A stretch of DNA of 64,000 bases, taken from Clostridiales bacterium. GTDB taxonomy: Bacteria > Bacillota > Clostridia > Christensenellales > Aristaeellaceae. The DNA is taken from contig SVHA01000007.1 of assembly GCA_015056085.1 (NCBI GenBank), forward strand, positions 1 to 64,000, written 5' to 3'. Every line of letters starts with the position of its first letter. Within the stretch, counting starts at the first letter, position 1. The translations under genes and the position numbers were made by a program. The notes beneath the pieces were generated by a model. The model saw nothing but the letters and a program-made list of their open reading frames with translations. It searched no databases and was not told the origin of the DNA. Positions 44,853-52,819 of this stretch are shown here, in pieces.

Positions 44853-45597
44853 ACCAAAGGGCTTCGCCCTTTGGAAACCCAGGCGGGGGCGCTGCCCCCG
44901 CCACCCCCGCCAGAGGGCTGCGCCCTCTGGACTCCTGCTTGTGGGGCTCTGCCCCACACCCCACCAGAGGGCGCTGCCCTCTGGACTCCTGTTTGTGGGG
45001 CTCTGCCCCACACCCCACCAGAGGGCGCTGCCCTCTGGACTCCCGCAAGGGTCTTCGACCCTTGACCCATCACCCCAAGCCCTGAAGGGCTTGGGGGATT
45101 GTTTTTATGTAGGTCTTTCCTTTCATATTGCTCTGTTATGCAAAGTGAGGTTTCGCCCTCACGGGCGACCAAAGGGCTTTCCGATCGCCCTTTGGAAACC
45201 TTCGGGCCCCTTCGGATGAAGGGATTTTTGCGTGCTTATTGAGGAAACGGTTTTCGTTGTTCCGGCAAAGTCTACTAACAAGGATGCAGACCGAAGGGGT
45301 CCAGGGGGCGATCGGAAAGCCCCCCTGGTTGCTCCGGAAAAGACGCGCCCAATCCATAAGACTACCCAAAACAAAACGCCCCGGAAATCCTTCAGGATTT
45401 CCGGGTAAAGGGTCAAGGGTCGAAGACCCTTGCGGGGGCATCGGGGGCAGCGCCCCCGATTGGGGTGCGGGGCAAAGCCCCGCAAAAGGGGTCAAGGGCC
45501 AATGGCCCTTGCGGGGTGCAGGGGCGGCGCCCCTGCTGGGGTGTGGGGCAACGCCCCGCAAAAGGGGGCCAGGGGGCATAGCCCCCTGGCAGGATTT
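44853..45597. repeat. composite hairpin-repeat element, copy 2 (two-armed)
   Basis: This 860-base gap without a gene is filled by inverted repeats. Arm A (44853-45060): at least eight short hairpins with loops TTC, GCT, TGC or TCT, such as CCAAAGGGC-TTC-GCCCTTTGG and CCAGAGGGC-GCT-GCCCTCTGG; three units of exactly 54 bases start at 44910, 44964 and 45018. Then come CCCCAAGCCC/GGGCTTGGGG (45072), an AT-rich spacer, core hairpin 1 (45149-45200), an 85-base spacer, core hairpin 2 in opposite orientation (45301-45328, GATCGGAAAG loop), CCGGAAATCC/GGATTTCCGG (45380-45404), and arm B (45411-45593), hairpins of the opposite orientation. Arm A plus both cores matches copy 1 at 9604-10048 in reverse. 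Confidence 0.92.
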
Positions 45598-45621
45598 TTG
45601 TGTAAAAGATTCATCAGCACC

Positions 45622-45650
45622 TTGCAGGGCTGGGCATGAAATGGTATAAT
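45622..45650 (+). promoter_or_regulatory. promoter of the SH3/VanW gene
   Basis: TTGCAG (45622-45627), 17 bases, TATAAT (45645-45650), immediately after the repeat element. Confidence 0.75.
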
Positions 45651-45711
45651 CAATAGTGGATTATTGTGGATTCGCCGGCATTTTGCCGTTTTTATGAAGG
45701 AGGCCATGGTC

Positions 45712-46869
45712 ATGTTCAAACGTTTGATCGCCCTGATGCTGCTGGGTTGCATACTCTTCACCCTACCGGTGCTGGCAGAGGACTCCGACGAAGACTTTTC
45801 CGACGAAGAACTTCTGGAAGCGCCTGAGATTCTGGGCAAGGATCACGACTATAAGTACAATGGACGCTATCCCCACATCGGCCCTCTTTATGAAGAGAAG
45901 AGCCGGGAGGATTTCACCCTGTCCTCCCCTGCGCTGTACAGGGCCAAGTTTATCGCCAACTCCAGCGCTTACCGTGACCGGGACATTGACTCCGAGAAGC
46001 TGATTCGCAGCGGCGCCAACGGCAAAACGGTGGATGTGCTGTATGTGGGCAGCTACTGGGCCATCATCCGCTCCGGCGGCGAAATCGCCTATTGCAAGCG
46101 CTACAAGTTGGAAGAGCCCGAGGCTGTCGATCCTGACAACACCCCCCGCTACGGCACGCAGAAGCACGCCTACATCGCTACCACGGCGGATGTGTGCGAA
46201 GTGCGTGTGTCCATGGACAATACCGACGCCTGCTGGGTGGTGCTCAATCCCGGCACGCAGATTTCCGTCTGGGGTATTCAGGACGGCTGGGCCATCGTCA
46301 ACTACTGGCGTGTGTACGGCTACATCGAGATCAGCGACCTGAAGGATCTCGCGCCGGTTTCCCCCACCGATACCCCCCTGTATCAGGAGGCTCCCATCGC
46401 CGCCTATACCTCTTATTACAAGATGGATCAGACGGAATCCAACATCAACCGCATCAACAACATTTCCGTGGCGTGTCAGCGCCTGACCGGCGTGCTTGCG
46501 CCCGGCGAATCCTTCAACTTCAATGAAGATGCCGGCCCGTACACCAAGGAAATCGGCTATCGGGAAGCACCGGTGCTGATCAACGGCAAGAGTGAGCCTG
46601 GCTACGGCGGCGGCACCTGTCAGGTGTCCTCCACGCTGTATAACGCCCTGCTGCAGCTCCCCGGCGTGGAAATCGTCCACCGCCGCCCCCATGGCCCCGC
46701 CGGTGCGGATTATCTCCCCCATGGCGTGGACGCCGCTGTGGGTAACACCGACCTGAATCTGATCTTCACCAACCGGTATGACTTCCCCATCCGCATTGAA
46801 GGCCACACCAGCGATGACGGCGCACTGTGCATGCTGGTGTACCGCGTCTGGCCTGAAGACGCCCAATGA
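45712..46869 (+). CDS. secreted SH3-like/VanW-domain protein
   Basis: 385 residues from ATG 45712 (AAGGAGG at 8 bases). Signal peptide MFKRLIALMLLGCILFTLPVLA/ED, an acidic stretch, then two SH3-like segments (residues ~75-130 'AKFIANSSAYRDRDIDSEKL...VLYVGSYWAII' in part, and ~145-205 'AYIATTADVCEVRV...ISVWGIQDGWAIV' in part). The VanW domain follows with NRINNISVACQRLTGVLAPGE, PGYGGGTCQVSSTLYNALL and NTDLNLIFTN. It is probably a wall-associated protein; function unknown. The stop overlaps the sfsA start (ATGA). Confidence 0.88.
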   Translation: MFKRLIALMLLGCILFTLPVLAEDSDEDFSDEELLEAPEILGKDHDYKYNGRYPHIGPLYEEKSREDFTLSSPALYRAKFIANSSAYRDRDIDSEKLIRSGANGKTVDVLYVGSYWAIIRSGGEIAYCKRYKLEEPEAVDPDNTPRYGTQKHAYIATTADVCEVRVSMDNTDACWVVLNPGTQISVWGIQDGWAIVNYWRVYGYIEISDLKDLAPVSPTDTPLYQEAPIAAYTSYYKMDQTESNINRINNISVACQRLTGVLAPGESFNFNEDAGPYTKEIGYREAPVLINGKSEPGYGGGTCQVSSTLYNALLQLPGVEIVHRRPHGPAGADYLPHGVDAAVGNTDLNLIFTNRYDFPIRIEGHTSDDGALCMLVYRVWPEDAQ

Positions 46870-47582
46870 GGCTGTATCACCATTTAACCTGCGGTGTATT
46901 TGTCAAGCGCCTCAATCGCTTCAGCGCCCTGTGCGACATCGGCAACACCATCCACACCGTCCATGTGAAGAACACGGGGCGACTGGGGGAACTGCTCATC
47001 CCCGGCACAAAAGTATGGCTGGAACAATCGGACAATCCCCTGCGGAAGACCGCCTTTGACCTGGTGGCAGTGGAAACGCCCTTCGGGTGCGTGAACATCG
47101 ACTCCCAGGCGCCCAACCGCATCTTCAGAGAGTGGGCGGAAAGCGGCCGCTGGCACGCTGATGCGGCGCAATGGCGCAGCGAAGTCACCCGGGGCGATTC
47201 CCGGTTTGACTTTGCCTACACAAGGAACGGCAGCATCGGCTTTGTGGAAGTCAAGGGCGTGACGCTGTTTGACGAGCGCCGCATCGCCCTGTTCCCGGAC
47301 GCCCCCACACTGCGGGGCGTAAAGCACCTGCAGGGGCTCATCCGGGCCCGGGAGGAAGGCTGCGAAGCCGGGGTATGCTTCATCCTGCAAGCAGAGGATG
47401 TGCGGGGCTTTGCGCCCAATGACGTGCAGCATCCCGCCTTTGGGGAAGCGCTGCGGGCGGCCCATTCCGCCGGGGTGGATATCCGGGCGCTGCGCTGCCG
47501 GGTGACGCCGGAAGGCAGCACGGCCCTGGGCGAAGTGCCGGTGATGCTGTCATCGCCCGGCTTCAGGAAGAATCAACAATAA
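46866..47582 (+). CDS. sfsA: SfsA-family DNA/RNA nuclease
   Basis: 238 residues. An N-terminal OB-like part (FVKRLNRFSALCDI, VHVKNTGRLGELLIPG) and a PD-(D/E)xK-like C-terminal part: SRFDFAYTRN, GFVEVKGVTLFD (catalytic E-x-K), FPDAPTLRGVKHLQGL. These are the SfsA hallmarks. The old name refers to sugar fermentation stimulation; nuclease activity is reported for the E. coli protein. Translationally coupled to the VanW gene by a 4-base overlap. Confidence 0.95.
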   Translation: MRLYHHLTCGVFVKRLNRFSALCDIGNTIHTVHVKNTGRLGELLIPGTKVWLEQSDNPLRKTAFDLVAVETPFGCVNIDSQAPNRIFREWAESGRWHADAAQWRSEVTRGDSRFDFAYTRNGSIGFVEVKGVTLFDERRIALFPDAPTLRGVKHLQGLIRAREEGCEAGVCFILQAEDVRGFAPNDVQHPAFGEALRAAHSAGVDIRALRCRVTPEGSTALGEVPVMLSSPGFRKNQQ

Positions 47583-47613
47583 CATCGCCACAAGGCGGGA
47601 AAGGAACGATTGC

Positions 47614-48519
47614 ATGGCTCTGCGACTACTTACGCTGATGCTTATTTTGGTCGTTCTGACGCCCTGCCCGGCACTGGCGGAAGAAACGGTGATCGAGCCG
47701 GAATGGTTCGTGCCGGAATATGTGACCCAACTGTTGGATATCGCCCGGGGCGAACTGGGCTACAAGGAAGGCTCCAACGGATACACCAAGTACGGTGAAT
47801 GGAAAGGCGAGCCGCTGGCACAATGGTGCGCTGAATTCCTGTGCTGGTGCGTGGATCAGGTGGATCAGCAGCATGGAACACAACTGCTGCATAACGTATA
47901 TCCCCTGTATTCAGGACAGAATGTGGGCAAGAACTGGTTCATCCAGCAGGGACGCTATGTCACCCGCAACGGAAACCTCCCCGATTGGGGCTATCAGTGG
48001 CTGCGTGGCGACGACAAATTCATCACCACAGGCACATATATTCCCCAGCCGGGGGACTGGATGTTCTTCACCTGGACCAGCGATCAGGACACCGACCATG
48101 TGGCGCTGGTGGAATACTGCACGGTGGATGAAAAAGGCCATGTGACCATCCACGCCATTGAAGGCAACAACCCTGATTCCGTCGCCCGCAACACCTACGC
48201 CATTGATAATTCCCGCATTCTGGGCTATGGCACGGTGCACGATGTGGCAGACTGGACCATGCGGGGCAACTGCACAGGCGTGAAGGTGAAAAAGTTGCAA
48301 CAGAACCTGATGTACCTGAATTACCTGCCCCAAGGCGCTGATGACGGCGTCTACGGCCCTTCGACGGTGGAAGCGGTCAAGCGCTTCCAGCTGGATAACG
48401 GCCTCAATGACAGCGGCATTGCCAACATGGAAACCCAGCACACCCTGCAAAACACCGTGGACTGGAAAGTATACAACGACCTGGACGCCTGGCTGGTTCA
48501 GGACGACGAGGAAGAGTAA
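47614..48519 (+). CDS. secreted CHAP-domain peptidoglycan hydrolase with PG-binding domain
   Basis: 301 residues. Signal peptide (residues 1-22, ALA/EE), then a CHAP amidase/endopeptidase domain with the catalytic cysteine in AQWCAEFLCWC (near residue 71) and the histidine in DTDHVALVEY (near 168). A PG_binding_1 domain follows at about 220-285 (GVKVKKLQQNLMYLNYLPQ, DGVYGPSTVEAVKRFQ). It probably trims the cell's own wall, or lyses others. AAAGGAACG precedes the start, 31 bases after sfsA. Confidence 0.92.
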   Translation: MALRLLTLMLILVVLTPCPALAEETVIEPEWFVPEYVTQLLDIARGELGYKEGSNGYTKYGEWKGEPLAQWCAEFLCWCVDQVDQQHGTQLLHNVYPLYSGQNVGKNWFIQQGRYVTRNGNLPDWGYQWLRGDDKFITTGTYIPQPGDWMFFTWTSDQDTDHVALVEYCTVDEKGHVTIHAIEGNNPDSVARNTYAIDNSRILGYGTVHDVADWTMRGNCTGVKVKKLQQNLMYLNYLPQGADDGVYGPSTVEAVKRFQLDNGLNDSGIANMETQHTLQNTVDWKVYNDLDAWLVQDDEEE

Positions 48520-48540
48520 ATCCCGAAAGGACGAAAGCAC

Positions 48541-50160
48541 ATGGATCCGATCTATGTTTTCGGTCACCGCAACCCCGACACCGACTCGGTGGTGTCCGCC
48601 ATTGCCTATGCGGCGCTGAACAACGCCCTGGGCGAAAATGAATACATCGCTGCCCGCCTGGGCCACCTCAATGACGAAACCTCCTATCTGCTGGAGCATT
48701 TCGGGTTTGATCCGCCCATGTATCTGACCACTGTACGCACCCAGGTGAAGGACATCAACTTTGACCGTCCTCCCCTGCTGGGCCGTGGTGTTTCCGTCAG
48801 CCATGCCTGGAGCGTGCTGCATGAGGACAATAATGTGGCCTGCCTGCCGGTCATCAACGATCAAGGCGGCCTGTACGGTATGCTCACCGCCGGCAGCATT
48901 GCCGAGCATGACATGGAGTCCATCCACCGCCCCCAGGTGACGGACGTGCCCGTGTTCAACCTGCTCTCCGCCATCGAAGGCCGCATCCTCAATGATGACG
49001 AGGACGTGTTTGCCCACCTGTCCGGCGAAGTGGTGATCGCCCTGCCCAGCGCAGGCCCATGCCTCAAGGGCGTCAAACCCGGCAGCATCATCATCTGCGG
49101 TCAGCAGGACGACGTTATCGACGAAGCCATCCGCCTGGGCGCTTCCTGCGTGATCATCTGCCAGGGCGATGTGGCGGACAAATACCGTGGCCTGTCCTCC
49201 CCCACCTGCCTGATCGCCACGCCCTGCGACCCCTATCGTGCCGTGCGGATGCTGTATCAGGCCATCCCCATCGAGCGCATCGCCCAGAGCAAGGACCTGG
49301 TGTACTTCCACCTGGATGATTACATCGACGACGTGAAGGACACCGTGCTGCAAAGCCGCTACCGGGCATATCCTGTGCTGGACGGGCACAACCGGGTCGT
49401 GGGCACGCTGGGACGCTTCCACCTGCTGCGTCCCCGGCGCAAGCGCGTGGTGCTGATGGACCACAACGAGACCCGGCAAAGTGTGCTGGGACTGGATCAG
49501 GCGGAAATCATCGGCATTATCGACCACCATCGTCTGGCGGATGTGCAGACGGCGGGGCCGGTGTTTATGCGCAATGAGCCCGTGGGCTCCACCACCACCA
49601 TCGTCGCCACCATGTATCAGGAGCGGGGGCTGATGCCTTCTGCCCCCCTGGCCGGGCTGATGGCTGCCGCCATTTTGTCCGACACTGTCATGTTCAAGTC
49701 GCCCACCTGCACCCAGCGGGACCGCATCATGGCCGAGCGCATGGCCCGCATTGCCGGCATCGACCTGGATCAGCTGGGCCGGGACATCTTCTCCGTGGGC
49801 GTGTCTGCCGACAAGACGCCGGAAGAGATGCTCCGCACCGACTTCAAGGATTTCCAGATTGCCGGGCACTCCCTGGGCATTGCCCAGATTTCCTGCCTGG
49901 ACACGGAAAAGATTCTGGCGCGCCTGCCGGAACTGCTGCCCGCCATGGAAAAACTCCGGGCGGAAAAGCACTACGACATGGTGCTGCTGATGCTCACCGA
50001 CGTGCTGAAATTCGGCACGGAACTGATCTTCTGCGGGGATGAAGACGTGATCCGCATGGCGTTCAACGTGACGCCTGTGGATTCCTGCCATGTGTTCCTG
50101 CCCAAGGTCCTCAGCCGCAAAAAGCAGATCGTGCCTGCCCTGGCACTGTTGTGGGGGTAA
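48541..50160 (+). CDS. CBS/DRTGG-containing manganese-dependent inorganic pyrophosphatase (family II)
   Basis: 539 residues. DHH-type N-terminal block VFGHRNPDTDSVVSAIAYA, then an inserted regulatory region (residues ~65-300) with CBS motifs (GVSVSHAWSVL, CLPVINDQGGLYGMLTAG and YRAYPVLDGHNRVVGTLG) and a DRTGG domain between (GEVVIALP...KPGSIIICG in part). The catalytic domain resumes at VVLMDHNET, with IGIIDHHRLADV, NEPVGSTTTIV and the DHHA2 domain (AGLMAAAILSDTVMFKSPT). It hydrolyses pyrophosphate; in clostridial homologues adenine nucleotides and diadenosine polyphosphates bound at CBS regulate it. Confidence 0.94.
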   Translation: MDPIYVFGHRNPDTDSVVSAIAYAALNNALGENEYIAARLGHLNDETSYLLEHFGFDPPMYLTTVRTQVKDINFDRPPLLGRGVSVSHAWSVLHEDNNVACLPVINDQGGLYGMLTAGSIAEHDMESIHRPQVTDVPVFNLLSAIEGRILNDDEDVFAHLSGEVVIALPSAGPCLKGVKPGSIIICGQQDDVIDEAIRLGASCVIICQGDVADKYRGLSSPTCLIATPCDPYRAVRMLYQAIPIERIAQSKDLVYFHLDDYIDDVKDTVLQSRYRAYPVLDGHNRVVGTLGRFHLLRPRRKRVVLMDHNETRQSVLGLDQAEIIGIIDHHRLADVQTAGPVFMRNEPVGSTTTIVATMYQERGLMPSAPLAGLMAAAILSDTVMFKSPTCTQRDRIMAERMARIAGIDLDQLGRDIFSVGVSADKTPEEMLRTDFKDFQIAGHSLGIAQISCLDTEKILARLPELLPAMEKLRAEKHYDMVLLMLTDVLKFGTELIFCGDEDVIRMAFNVTPVDSCHVFLPKVLSRKKQIVPALALLWG

Positions 50161-50168
50161 TGTTAAGC

Positions 50169-51569
50169 ATGAAGCAATCCCTCGTAAGGCTGATTCTCCT
50201 TTCGATGTGCCTGTGTCTGCTGCCCCTGGGCGCCTTCGCCCGGGAGGACGCCGCAGAGGCCATCTCCGGGGAAATCACCGGCTACGAATTCGACGTCTCC
50301 TTTGAGATGCACCCGGAATACTACGCTGAAGAGCAGCAGATGTTTGCCACCGCAGCGGCGGGGATTATCAATCCCATGACCCTTTCCGGCACCTATGCCT
50401 CAGACGGGGTGTACTTTAATCTGGCTGCGGAAATGATGCTGAACGGCGCCGAAAGCACCCGCACGCCCATTTCCATCAACGGGACGAAGGATCAGTGGCT
50501 CATCCGTTCCTCCCTGCTGGGCGAGGAGATTATCAATCTGCATCTGGTCTACCTGCTGGAATTCGCCGTCAAGGGCTATAACCATATGCAGGTGCCCTAC
50601 CAGCGGGCGGCCATCCTGCTGACGCCCTTTGTGGATCTCATCGGCATGGATGAGCTGCACTCCCAGATTGCACCGCCCCTGGAAAAAGCCGTGGCGCAAA
50701 GGCAGTTCACCAAAAAGGCGATGCTGGAATTCGCCGATATCGTGCAGAAAATCGCCCTGGAAAACCGAGGTTTCCGTTATTGGGTGGCAGCCCTGCTGAT
50801 GGAAACCGGCTATAACGATGTATTCCTGGAATGCCTGTCCCAGCTGCGGAGTTGGGTGGAGGAAACCGTTCCCTCCCGAGGCATCACCGTCACCGGCAAT
50901 GAATCGCAGCAATCCTGGATGATGGGCCAGACGGAAATCTACCGCTGGGAGAAGGACGAAACCGGCACGGAGCGCATCCGGCTGCATCTGCCTTCCCTGC
51001 CCATGGAGTACACCGTCACCTGCAAAATGGAGCAGGCAGCATCCGGCGAACAAGATCTGATGCTGCTCATCACCGACTGGGCAGAGGAAACGGTCATATA
51101 CCTGACCATGGAAGGCAGTCTGCCCACCGCCCTGCCTCTCTCCGGCCCCTTCACCCTGCGCTGGCACGCCGAAGGCGTGGCCGTGGGCCCGGAGCCCATC
51201 GACCTGTACTTGGACGGCTGGCAGGAGGGCGAGAACATTACCCTCAGGCAGTTGACGCCGGACCAGTCCCAGACGCTAATGGCCATCCGCCTGCGCATGG
51301 CCCCCACTGACGTGGAAAACTTCGTGCAGGAGGCCAATGTGGGCACCCACCTGACCAACCTCAACACCCAGTCTCTGGGAGAACTGACCAATAACATCGC
51401 CATGCCCCTGCTGGAAGGCGTTCTGCCCCTGCTAGTGGAACTGCCTGCTTCCACCTGCCAGAAGGTGATGGACCTACTGGACGAAAGCGGCATCTTTGGC
51501 CTGCTGACGGAGTCCTTCTTCATGGAGGAGAGTCTGGAAGGCGAAGGCATTTACGACGAGGAATGGTAA
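50169..51569 (+). CDS. large secreted protein of unknown function
   Basis: 466 residues from ATG 50169. An ATG at 50160 overlaps the preceding stop but lies too close to the GGGGGT site. Signal peptide MKQSLVRLILLSMCLCLLPLGAFA/RE. The mature part opens with an acidic region and 'ITGYEFDVSFEMHPEYYAEEQQMF', then mixed alpha/beta sequence with IGMDELHSQIAPPLEKAV and, at the end, NFVQEANVGTHLTNLNTQ...NIAMPLLEGVLPLLVELP. No lipobox, repeat or catalytic motif is seen. It is the last gene of a run with sfsA, CHAP and pyrophosphatase. Function unknown. Confidence 0.8.
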   Translation: MKQSLVRLILLSMCLCLLPLGAFAREDAAEAISGEITGYEFDVSFEMHPEYYAEEQQMFATAAAGIINPMTLSGTYASDGVYFNLAAEMMLNGAESTRTPISINGTKDQWLIRSSLLGEEIINLHLVYLLEFAVKGYNHMQVPYQRAAILLTPFVDLIGMDELHSQIAPPLEKAVAQRQFTKKAMLEFADIVQKIALENRGFRYWVAALLMETGYNDVFLECLSQLRSWVEETVPSRGITVTGNESQQSWMMGQTEIYRWEKDETGTERIRLHLPSLPMEYTVTCKMEQAASGEQDLMLLITDWAEETVIYLTMEGSLPTALPLSGPFTLRWHAEGVAVGPEPIDLYLDGWQEGENITLRQLTPDQSQTLMAIRLRMAPTDVENFVQEANVGTHLTNLNTQSLGELTNNIAMPLLEGVLPLLVELPASTCQKVMDLLDESGIFGLLTESFFMEESLEGEGIYDEEW

Positions 51570-51580
51570 GAAACCTCAGG

Positions 51581-51611
51581 CTGCGTCCGCTCAATGGGCG
51601 CAGCTTTTTGA
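51581..51611 (+). terminator. intrinsic terminator after the large secreted protein gene
   Basis: GGCTGCGTCC ... GGGCGCAGC then TTTTTG. Confidence 0.75.
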
Positions 51612-51640
51612 TTTCCCCAAAACTTTTTTGAAAAAAGCCC

Positions 51641-51671
51641 TTGACTCTCACGCAGCGTCATCGTCTACACT
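51641..51671 (+). promoter_or_regulatory. MerR-type promoter with 19-base spacer
   Basis: TTGACT (51641-51646), a 19-base spacer, TACACT (51666-51671). The overlong spacer containing TGAC...GTCA half-sites is the hallmark of MerR-family activated promoters, and the MerR/TipA gene starts 21 bases downstream. Confidence 0.65.
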
Positions 51672-51692
51672 GCCCATGAGGAGGTGGAAAGC

Positions 51693-52421
51693 ATGGAGAT
51701 GCAGGTCCGGGAATTTGCATCCCTCACCGGCGTGAGCATCCGCACGCTGCACTATTACGACGAAATCGGTCTGCTCAGACCCGCCCATGTGGACGAAACC
51801 ACAGGCTACCGCTTTTACAATGAGCAGTCCCTCATGCGGATGCAGGAGATTCTGTTCTACCGGGAGTTGGATTTCCCCCTGAAAAACATCCGGGAGATCC
51901 TGTCTTCGCCCCGGCACGACACAAACAAGGCATTGGCGGATCAGAAGGTGCTGCTGACGCTGAAAAAACAGCGGATCGAGAGGCTGATCAGCGCCATTGA
52001 CGCCGCCATGAAGGGAGAAAACATCATGAACGCATTTGACAACACGGCCTTTGAAAACTACAAGGCAGAAGCATCAAAGAAGTGGGGCCACACGGAGGCC
52101 TATCGCCAGCACGAAGAAAAAACCCGGGACTATTCCGGGGACAAGTGGCAGAATCTTGCCGGAGAGATGGATCGCATCCTGAATGATTTTGCCCTGTGCA
52201 TGGCCAGTGGCAAGACGCCCGATTCCCCCGAAGCCCAGCAACTGGTGAAAGCCTTGCAGGAGCACATCACCGGCAGTTACTACGACTGCACCAAAGAAAT
52301 TCTGGCGGGTCTTGGTCAGATGTACACGGCGGATGAACGCTTCCGGCGCAACATCGACAAGCACGGCGAAGGCGCCGCTGCGTTCATCAGCAGCGCCATT
52401 GAGGTATATACCGGAAAGTGA
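51693..52421 (+). CDS. MerR-family regulator with TipAS ligand-binding domain
   Basis: 242 residues from ATG 51693 (AGGAGG at 8 bases; an upstream GTG at 51684 overlaps it). Residues ~1-75 are a MerR HTH (MQVREFASLTGVSIRTLHYYDEIGLL, quoted in part; ETTGYRFYNEQ). A dimerising coiled coil (KVLLTLKKQRIERLISAIDAA) is followed by a TipAS domain (~115-240: YKAEASKKWGHTEAYRQHEEK, YTADERFRRNIDKHGEGAAAF). TipAL-type proteins respond to peptide antibiotics or drugs. The target is most likely its own gene; no exporter is co-directional nearby. Confidence 0.93.
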   Translation: MEMQVREFASLTGVSIRTLHYYDEIGLLRPAHVDETTGYRFYNEQSLMRMQEILFYRELDFPLKNIREILSSPRHDTNKALADQKVLLTLKKQRIERLISAIDAAMKGENIMNAFDNTAFENYKAEASKKWGHTEAYRQHEEKTRDYSGDKWQNLAGEMDRILNDFALCMASGKTPDSPEAQQLVKALQEHITGSYYDCTKEILAGLGQMYTADERFRRNIDKHGEGAAAFISSAIEVYTGK

Positions 52422-52444
52422 TGTTGCATCCTTCCCCACAACAG

Positions 52445-52482
52445 AAAACCGGCCCGAGAGCGTATCTCAGGCCGGTTTTTTG
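52445..52482 (+). terminator. intrinsic terminator of the MerR/TipA gene
   Basis: AAAACCGGCC ... GGCCGGTTTT then TTG. Confidence 0.85.
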
Positions 52483-52508
52483 TTTTCCGCAGTCAAGGCA
52501 CAAACCGT

Positions 52509-52769
52509 TTATGCCTTATGTGTATCCTTCCCGCAGTGGGAACAGTATCTGCCAGTGTCCAGACGGACTCTTCCGCAGTGAGGACACCTGGCAGAGGAGA
52601 CCTTGATACCGATCAGACACCCGAAGCAGATGGCAATGCAAACCAACCCAACGCACGCTTCGGTATGGAAGTCGTAATCGTTGTTGAAGATTTTCACGCC
52701 CATCACGCCCCAGGAAATGAGGAACGCAAAAAACGTGACAGCGATCACCCAGCAGGCGATTTTCTTCAT
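52509..52769 (-). CDS. small membrane protein with C-terminal zinc ribbon
   Basis: 86 residues from ATG 52769 with AAAGGAG upstream. Two transmembrane helices (IACWVIAVTFFAFLISWGV and CVGLVCIAICFGCLIGI) and a zinc ribbon at the end (RCPHCGRVRLDTGRYCSHCGK). The architecture is the reverse of zinc-ribbon-first stress proteins. Function unknown. It lies 50 bases downstream of the ABC exporter operon and may be co-transcribed with it. Confidence 0.75.
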   Translation of the reverse strand: MKKIACWVIAVTFFAFLISWGVMGVKIFNNDYDFHTEACVGLVCIAICFGCLIGIKVSSARCPHCGRVRLDTGRYCSHCGKDTHKA

Positions 52770-52819
52770 GGAGATATTCTCCTTTCGGTTTCATCAGGCT
52801 GTTCGGTTTTCAGCCGGTT

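Noticed and set aside
44910..45071. Regular direct repeats that could be taken for a CRISPR array
   Set aside because: The 54-base units are internally palindromic with no unique spacers, and no cas genes are present.
47911..50091. A 726-codon minus-strand frame, with similar ones at 23537-25717, 43147-45048 and 52850-54766 (plus)
   Set aside because: All are shadows of well-recognised genes on the other strand (CHAP/pyrophosphatase, DegV/deacetylase, fhs, ABC exporter), with His/Gly-rich nonsense composition.
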